Positions 9,601 to 14,014 of a stretch of 33,148 nucleotides of DNA are shown piece by piece; the stretch's first letter is position 1, and each line of letters opens with the position of its first letter. A program made the position numbers and the translations under genes. The notes beneath the pieces are model-generated. The model did no database searches and was not told the origin of the DNA. It saw only the letters and a list, made by a program, of their open reading frames with translations. Origin of the DNA: an uncultured Clostridia bacterium (GTDB lineage Bacteria > Bacillota > Clostridia > Peptostreptococcales > Anaerovoracaceae); NCBI GenBank assembly GCA_938034165.1, contig CALHKP010000057.1, positions 1-33,148 on the forward strand, read 5' to 3'.

Positions 9601-10787
9601 AAGCCTGCAAAGATTTCTTTTCTGAATGCTTTGAAGAAGAACTTAAGCTGAGATATGTTGAAATTCCGGAAGAAGTGAAGGATGCTGAAGGAATATATCG
9701 CTATTTACTACCGGCTGTAAAAGATTTGAAAAAAACCGATTTAGCGAAGCGTCTGTATGAGATATATACACTTAACAAGGCAGCTTTGAGTGAATATAAG
9801 CTGATTCAGGTAGAACGTTTTTCTGAGCTGAAGTGCGACAGTTTAGAGAGTGAGTATTCACCGAAGAGAGATGATATTGTTGCAAAATATCAGGGGGTGG
9901 AGGTGACTTTTTCAGGTCTCATAAGACACCTTGAAGACGAAATCGAAGAGCTTGAAAGCCTGATAAGAGCAGGGGATCGTGAGCTTTTTGAGGATATTTT
10001 ATCGAATACAATAAGTCGTAAAATTAGAGGCAAGATACATTCTTCTGATATGTGGGTTAAGAAGATGAATGCTTTAATGAGTAGCATGGATACGTCAAGC
10101 GGCCTAAAAATTAGTCTGAAGTGGAGAAGCAAAACGGCTGAACAAGAAAATCAGCTGGATACGCGTGATCTTGTAGAACTTTTGAAGAAGGATTATCGCT
10201 TAATGAACGAAGATGAAGCAGAAAGACTGACAGAACACTTTAAGTCAAAGGTTGAAGTGGCAAGAAGAATTGCAAATGACGACGGTGGCATGATTTCATT
10301 TTATCAGATTATGAAAGAAACTTTGGATTACAGGAAATGGTTTGAATTTCAGCTAATGTCACAGAAGACCGGTGAGCGTCAAAAGGAACTCACAAACAGC
10401 GTTTTTGGAACGTTTAGCGGCGGCGAAAAAGCTATGTCAATGTATGTGCCTTTGTTCTCAGCGGTTGTAGCTAAATATCAAGGAGGCAGAGAGGATGCTC
10501 CTCGCCTGATTTCACTTGATGAAGCGTTTGCCGGTGTTGACAATAGGAATATTCGAGATATGTTCAGGCTCATGGCTCAGTTTGAGTTTGATTTTATTAT
10601 TAACTCGCAGGTGCTTTGGGGTGACTGTGATACTCTAGATGCACTTGCCATATATCAGCTTGAACGTCCTGAAAATGCAAAATTTGTTACTGTTATGCCG
10701 TTTTTATGGAATGGTTTTAGAAAAGAACTTCTAGATAGTGAAGAAGATGTGGAAGAAAGAGGAACAGAAATTGAACAGCTTTCATGA
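6687..10787 (+). CDS. jetC: Wadjet SMC-like ATPase JetC
   Basis: JetC is the DNA-translocating motor that loop-extrudes circular DNA to detect small plasmids. The N-terminal head has Walker A GSNGSGKS (residues 34-41). Long charged heptad-rich coiled coils follow from about residue 240. A less coiled, hinge-like region lies near 600-725. A second coil then leads to the C-terminal head with the ABC signature FSGGEKA and Walker B LISLDEAF. At 1366 residues it matches the MukB/SbcC-like class (COG4913 type). ATG 6687 is preferred over the in-frame GTG 6681 because AGGAGG (6673-6678) is eight bases upstream. The stop overlaps an ATG at 10784 that is not a usable jetD start. Confidence 0.93.
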   Translation: MNSRWQANKIGLINFWYYDEQEFPFVKGRMLLRGSNGSGKSVTMQSIVPLLLDGNMSPERLDPFGSRDRKMSSYLLEENDDREERTGYLYLEFKRKKSEIYLTVGMGIRARKGKPLDKWYFSITDGRRIGKDFFLYKNIGEKVTLSKRELENRITEGGRIFDKQSEYMEYVNKQIFGFETIEEYKEMLDLLIQLRTPKLSKDFKPTVINDILSDSLQPLSDDDLRPMAEAIENMDNMTMNLKSRKEAHQAAEKINAELDRYNSFMLFDKAKEFVSAKEKLISARNELKTYTERRDECNQNVIKLEEERQELIRTHDIREKEKDELNRSDVVALKKREVELSEEIEEYTNEIKKKESSLAEKEVQFSELQNRLKESETKKYENEKLINELVENMESDADDMAFQEFEFMKSELKENLEQAYEFDIHKKDFLTVKDRIFSCEHILEEIQQINKDKETLEIKKDQKARELDSVQRKILEVQLISDQAKSEWKENLYKWNERNEYLNFDSEVLRELALFADSYNDKSDFAEVKEKVHNRKIEVRNEFSTLLDFKYRNIKEKNLELEDTRKELEEWENQKEPVPMRSESVTRNRQRLKELGIPYHEFYKVIEFSEDLDEDSCNRLEEALMKMGILDAVVVEEQYRQKVLEPVKGCEDRYLFASASTCGKSLLGVLELNDEVNDIFSNQRLSGILDSISYNDESVISVAENGTYSMGVISGTVTGEYEAGFLGTRARERNRQLQIRECHSRISLLQQEIAELKEQAKDLEEKMLELDNEYSNLPDDVDMREALRLSITEERNLEVLQKEYQEVIERLEEVIEQIKVKKNVAIEIAKKLYLDCTYDVFRRAKNAADSYEKALISLEATHKNLLENVASLLQQNEMLETVDADMDEIRYDINKSDRRLKKKMAERTSVQEQLALTDYDEIREKLNACISWLNCYNQKLQDCVTQKTQNEEEAKALGEKIESIRTKIKSYEACKDFFSECFEEELKLRYVEIPEEVKDAEGIYRYLLPAVKDLKKTDLAKRLYEIYTLNKAALSEYKLIQVERFSELKCDSLESEYSPKRDDIVAKYQGVEVTFSGLIRHLEDEIEELESLIRAGDRELFEDILSNTISRKIRGKIHSSDMWVKKMNALMSSMDTSSGLKISLKWRSKTAEQENQLDTRDLVELLKKDYRLMNEDEAERLTEHFKSKVEVARRIANDDGGMISFYQIMKETLDYRKWFEFQLMSQKTGERQKELTNSVFGTFSGGEKAMSMYVPLFSAVVAKYQGGREDAPRLISLDEAFAGVDNRNIRDMFRLMAQFEFDFIINSQVLWGDCDTLDALAIYQLERPENAKFVTVMPFLWNGFRKELLDSEEDVEERGTEIEQLS

Positions 10788-12052
10788 CCATGACAAACTA
10801 AAAAAAAGAATGTCTTGAATATTTTCGTGCAGATTCCATTTGGAAAAAGGTTTTTAACGGATTTCGTGAGAAGTACAGATCTTACGGAAGCTTTAGCGGT
10901 AATATAAGCATCAAAAATTTAAAACCTGAGGATGTAGAAGCGTTGGAAGGTTTTTTTGGCACGAGTTTTCATGGGAAAAAAAGTGCTACAATTTCAGCAA
11001 AAAAATTTTCGAATGCTCTTGTTCGAAGCAGGTATCGTGAGATTAGTCCAGAAGAAATTCTAGAAGCATTTTTTGGTGAATCACTTCTTGGAAAGGCTGA
11101 AGAACTTCGCATGCTTGATGAAAAAATAAGTCATATAGAATTTGAATTTAAAGAAGCCTTCAAGGGTACGCCGGCGGAATGTTGCTTGGAAAATTTCAGA
11201 AAACTTATAAAAGTTTCCGGTCACAGCAATATCAGAGAATGGGAACGTCAACTGTGGCTTTGTGCTCAAATATATAATGCTTTACCATATCGTTGCGGAA
11301 TGAAAACTTATTTAGCTGTTTTTGCAGCTGATGTTTGTGGCAATCCTCATGCTTTTGATAAAGGGACAATAGACGGAGAGTTACTTTATAGAATTATCCA
11401 ATGTGATTTAGAGAAAAGAAATCTGCAAGTTCAGGCATCTAAAATTTTCCCTACTTATAAGAGACAGAAAAGTTATCTTATGGCAGGAGTAATGATTGAT
11501 GATGTCTCAAATTATGCCCTTTTATATAATGTTCGTGCAACTAAAACAGATGGAAAAAAACATAAGGGTATAGAAGGATTTTCTGCTGAAAAGAGTATTC
11601 TTCAGATTTCACTAAATGTAATTGCCAATCTGGATAGAATGGATTGTGTGAATAAAGAAATTTACATTGTGGAAAATCCAACAGTATTTGCTATGTTGTG
11701 CAGCAGAGAAAAGGATAAGTCATATATGTGCATGAACGGCCAGCCACGCCTTGCAGCCTGCATGATACTTGATTTACTTGCAAAGACGGGAACTTCTATC
11801 TACTATTCAGGGGATTTGGATCCGGAGGGGCTGCTTATAGCTCAAAAACTTTCGCAGTACTATAGCGAAGAGTTTAATTTTTGGCATATGGATAAATCGG
11901 ATTATGAATTGTGCAAATCTCAGAAAGCCTTATCTAAGAGAAGAATGAAAATGCTGGAAAACATAACTGACGAAAGGCTGATTCCGGTAGCAGAGAGTAT
12001 TAAAACATCCGGAATACCGGGATATCAGGAAAATGTCTTTGCAAAAGTATAA
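10771..12052 (+). CDS. jetD: Wadjet nuclease JetD (Toprim), frameshifted at A8
   Basis: JetD is the Toprim nuclease that cuts plasmid DNA once JetABC stalls on it. The C-terminal Toprim residues are intact: the glutamate in IVENP (codon 11672-11674) and the Asp-Leu-Asp of YSGDLDPEG (11813-11821). The reading frame is interrupted near the 5' end. Translation from TTG 10771 (AGAGG eight bases upstream) or ATG 10747 reads to HDHDKLKK and then enters eight A (10800-10807). The conserved continuation ECLEYFRADSIW begins one frame later at 10808. With one A fewer the protein would be a normal 426 residues. The only canonical start in the downstream frame is TTG 10943, which would remove about 57 residues. 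It is therefore a pseudogene, a sequencing error, or a gene expressed by slippage. Confidence 0.8.
10800..10807 (+). other. A8 homopolymer at the jetD frame break
   Basis: Eight consecutive A follow CT at 10798-10799. The frame entering the run (CTA AAA AAA A) and the frame leaving it (GAA TGT CTT) differ by one base. Runs of this length are known hot spots for polymerase slippage, replication indels and homopolymer sequencing error. Confidence 0.85.
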
Positions 12053-12106
12053 TCTAGATAATTGTTGTAAAAATGTAAATTATTTTGATGTCAGGAGGAG
12101 ACAAAC

Positions 12107-12214
12107 ATGAACTCACATAAATTCTGGTCACTGGGTGCTCTGGTATGCACTATAATGGCTATTTATTCAGGTCACAAGATAACCTCAGATAAGTCTACTT
12201 ATACCAACCAATAG
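12107..12214 (+). CDS. Small one-helix membrane protein, 35 aa
   Basis: This ORF was too short for a standard length cut-off. It has an excellent ribosome site, AGGAGG at 12093-12098, eight bases before the ATG. The product starts MNSHKFWSLGALVC and continues as one hydrophobic helix (about residues 7-22) with a short polar tail ending in TNQ. It resembles very short clostridial proteins of unknown function (possibly DUF6219, from memory). It lies 54 bases after jetD on the same strand with no clear terminator between, so it may be co-transcribed with jet. Its last codons run into the dispersed repeat that follows. Function unknown. Confidence 0.55.
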   Translation: MNSHKFWSLGALVCTIMAIYSGHKITSDKSTYTNQ

Positions 12215-12224
12215 TCGACTGAGC

Positions 12225-12345
12225 CAAAAACAGTGCACATTCCAGTAGTTGCAATCTGCGCCGAGTTAGTTATGCCTAACCGTCACAGAACGGAGAACTA
12301 GCCCGCCCAATTGCCCCGAACTATGGGTTAGCAACGCCTAACCGC
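12225..12345 (+). repeat. Dispersed repeat copy B with GTTAG-N6-CTAAC dyads
   Basis: Bases 12225-12269 match 17199-17243 at 40 of 45 positions, and all five differences are transitions. Two intact dyads of the form GTTAG-N6-CTAAC follow, at 12265-12280 and 12327-12342, 62 bases apart. A decayed unit lies halfway between them, so the underlying period is about 31. No ORF is credible here. Confidence 0.75.
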
Positions 12346-12384
12346 CCCAAGAGCCTACACAAAACCAACATTCAACTTTAAACG

Positions 12385-12433
12385 GGCATATGTCAACTAT
12401 GTTATTGACATATGCCTTTAATAGTTGTAATAT
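12385..12433 (+). promoter_or_regulatory. Promoter with perfect 12-bp inverted repeat (operator)
   Basis: GGCATATGTCAA (12385-12396) is the exact reverse complement of TTGACATATGCC (12405-12416), with eight bases between. The right arm contains a perfect -35 TTGACA (12405-12410). A -10 TAATAT (12428-12433) lies 17 bases further on. A protein bound to the dyad would block the promoter. The downstream gene encodes a DUF134 helix-turn-helix domain, so autoregulation is a natural inference. Confidence 0.8.
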
Positions 12434-12461
12434 AGATACAGAATCGAAAAGGAGGTAGCAA

Positions 12462-13232
12462 ATGCCAAGACCAGTTAAATGCAGGAAGGTCTGTCATTTT
12501 CCGGATGTGCTTGAGTTTTTTCCGGCAGAAGACAGTGGGAAAGAACCGGTTTGTATGACAATTGACGAATATGAGACTATTCGCTTGCTGGACAAGGAAG
12601 GGTATGATCAGCAGCAGTGCGCAGAATTTATGCAGATTGCCAGGACTACAGTTCAGCGAATATACGAATGTGCAAGAAAGAAAATAGCAGATGCCATTAT
12701 AGACGGACGCTCACTTAGAATTGAGGGCGGAGATTTCCGCATCTGTGACGGACAGAGCAGTGATTGTGGTTTAGGCGGATGCTACAAACAGGAATTTTAT
12801 AAAAAATATGCAGTAGAAAAAGGAGAAAACATTATGAGAATAGCAGTAACATACGAAGACGGACAGATTTTTCAGCACTTTGGACATACAGAACAGTTTA
12901 AGGTTTATGATGTAGAAGATGGAAAAATCATCAACTCAGAAGTTGTAGACACAAATGGAAGCGGTCATGGTGCTCTTGCAGGAGTTCTGAATGCACTTAA
13001 TGCAGACGTTCTTATTTGCGGAGGAATCGGAGGAGGAGCTCAGAATGCACTTGCAGCAGCAGGAATCAAACTTTACGGTGGAGTTTCAGGTAGTGCAGAT
13101 GCAGCAGTAGAAGCTTTTATGGGTGGAAAATTAGATTATAATCCTGATGTAAAATGTAGCCATCATGATCACAACCACGAAGGTGAACATACATGCGGAG
13201 ATCACGGTTGCGGAAACCACAGCTGCCACTAA
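12462..13232 (+). CDS. DUF134 HTH domain fused to NifX/NifB-like domain
   Basis: The 256-residue product has two parts. Residues 1 to about 110 form a DUF134 protein, starting MPRPVKCRKV, with a sigma-like helix-turn-helix (CAEFMQIARTTVQRIYECAR) that should bind DNA. From residue 125 there is a complete dinitrogenase Fe-Mo cofactor (NifX/NafY) type domain, starting MRIAVTYEDG and containing the GGIGGGAQNAL loop. The tail is a His/Cys-rich stretch that could bind metal. No nif genes are in view, and such domains are common in anaerobes outside nitrogen fixation. The GGAGG site before 12462 is strong. An internal AGGAG plus ATG at 12834 may yield the second domain alone. Confidence 0.85.
   Translation: MPRPVKCRKVCHFPDVLEFFPAEDSGKEPVCMTIDEYETIRLLDKEGYDQQQCAEFMQIARTTVQRIYECARKKIADAIIDGRSLRIEGGDFRICDGQSSDCGLGGCYKQEFYKKYAVEKGENIMRIAVTYEDGQIFQHFGHTEQFKVYDVEDGKIINSEVVDTNGSGHGALAGVLNALNADVLICGGIGGGAQNALAAAGIKLYGGVSGSADAAVEAFMGGKLDYNPDVKCSHHDHNHEGEHTCGDHGCGNHSCH
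12821..12836 (+). promoter_or_regulatory. Internal ribosome site and ATG for the NifX-like domain
   Basis: AGGAG (12821-12825) lies eight bases before an in-frame ATG (12834) that coincides exactly with the first residue of the NifX-like domain. It could initiate a separate 132-residue protein ending at 13232. Confidence 0.55.
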
Positions 13233-13240
13233 TTGGGTGA

Positions 13241-13345
13241 TACCTATTAATTTGCAGAGAAACAAAGGTGTGTCCATACTGCAAGACAGAGATCCCTCTG
13301 GAAGCTGTAAGATGTCCACACTGCATAACTCGGCTGAGGGAATAA
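13241..13345 (+). pseudogene. Zinc-ribbon remnant, possibly the end of mscL
   Basis: Between a TGA (13238-13240) and a TAA (13343-13345) one frame encodes a perfect zinc ribbon: CPYCKTEIPLEA followed by RCPHC. No ATG or good ribosome site precedes it; GTG 13268 is the only conventional start and would give 25 residues. This CPYC/CPHC tail resembles the C-terminus of some clostridial MscL mechanosensitive channels, from memory. The rest of such a gene is absent, so I read it as a decayed remnant. A tiny zinc-binding peptide is the alternative. Confidence 0.45.
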
Positions 13346-13362
13346 TAAACTTTGACTTAAGA

Positions 13363-13392
13363 GACAGCGCAAAAAAATGTGCTGTCTTTTTT
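13363..13392 (+). terminator. Rho-independent terminator
   Basis: GACAGCGC (13363-13370) pairs with GTGCTGTC (13379-13386), eight pairs including one G-U, around an A-rich loop. Six T follow. It closes the DUF134-NifX transcription unit. Confidence 0.85.
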
Positions 13393-13451
13393 ATTACCAC
13401 AAAGGAGCTCTCTAAGGGAGCGATTAATTCTGCCAGCTGCACTTATTTTTG

Positions 13452-13481
13452 TTGACTAAATATACCCATAGGGGGTATAAT
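13452..13481 (+). promoter_or_regulatory. csoR-copA promoter with CsoR operator
   Basis: The -35 box TTGACT (13452-13457) and the -10 TATAAT (13476-13481) flank a GC-rich dyad, TATACCC (13461-13467) and GGGTATA (13473-13479), with five bases between. This is the classical CsoR operator. It overlaps the spacer and the -10, so apo-CsoR would block RNA polymerase and copper(I) would release it. Confidence 0.88.
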
Positions 13482-13596
13482 GTCGATGTGGAAAGTTAGC
13501 GTAGACAAACTACATGAAAAAGCGGTATAGAAAGATAACTATGCTTATACATAATATAGAAAACCACTTGCAATGTTTTGGAGAGGAGACTTACAG

Positions 13597-13905
13597 ATGG
13601 AAGAAAAGCAGTATGGATGCTGCTCGGTGAGGAAAAAACACAGAGAAAGCGATGAATATAACAGGCTTATCACAAGGCTTAACAGAATAGAAGGCCAGAT
13701 AAGGGGCATCAAGAAAATGCTTGAGGATGAGAGATATTGTGTTGACATTTTGACCCAGACAAGTGCGGCGGCAGCTGCAATCAACGCATTTAATAAAGAG
13801 CTTCTGGCGGAGCATGTTAGAACCTGTGTTGTGAATGATATTAAAGAAGGAAAAGAGGAAACTGTGGATGAGCTTTGCAATATGCTGCAGAAACTGATGA
13901 AATAG
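13597..13905 (+). CDS. csoR: Copper-sensing transcriptional repressor CsoR
   Basis: CsoR is an all-helical copper(I) sensor. It represses copper export genes and leaves DNA when copper binds. The 102-residue product has the Cys-His-Cys ligand set: Cys48, His73 and Cys77 (RYCVD, then EHVRTC). The typical LNRIEGQIRGIKKML helix precedes it. ATG 13597 is preferred to the in-frame ATG 13573 because GAGAGGAG lies between them at good distance. It has a textbook CsoR operator upstream and copA downstream. The leader from promoter to start is about 110 bases with nothing else recognised in it. Confidence 0.93.
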   Translation: MEEKQYGCCSVRKKHRESDEYNRLITRLNRIEGQIRGIKKMLEDERYCVDILTQTSAAAAAINAFNKELLAEHVRTCVVNDIKEGKEETVDELCNMLQKLMK

Positions 13906-14014
13906 AAGGCGGGCTTGCACGCTAGGCTCACAGAGATTGCGTCTGGGTTTGCAGCTTTCGGGGCATGAAACTAAAAGAGAAGAGCGCGCCGGATTTGAAA
14001 AAGGGGGTATTTGT

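Noticed and set aside
10784..10801. ATG overlapping the jetC stop as the jetD start
   Set aside because: The frame meets TAA after five codons (10799-10801), although ATGA coupling is used elsewhere in the operon.
10798..10808. Programmed -1 ribosomal frameshift at the A8/AAAAAAG site
   Set aside because: A -1 shift from the upstream frame enters the third frame, which runs into TAA near 10905. Restoring JetD needs +1 (or -2), so classical -1 slippage does not help.
13165..13455. 96-residue plus-strand ORF after DUF134-NifX
   Set aside because: It overlaps the real gene's end, crosses a terminator hairpin and ignores the zinc-ribbon frame. There is no ribosome site.
13937..14014. Longer N-terminus for CopA
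   Set aside because: The added residues match nothing in the family and lack a ribosome site, while TTG 14015 has AAGGGGG seven bases upstream and begins just before the metal-binding domain.
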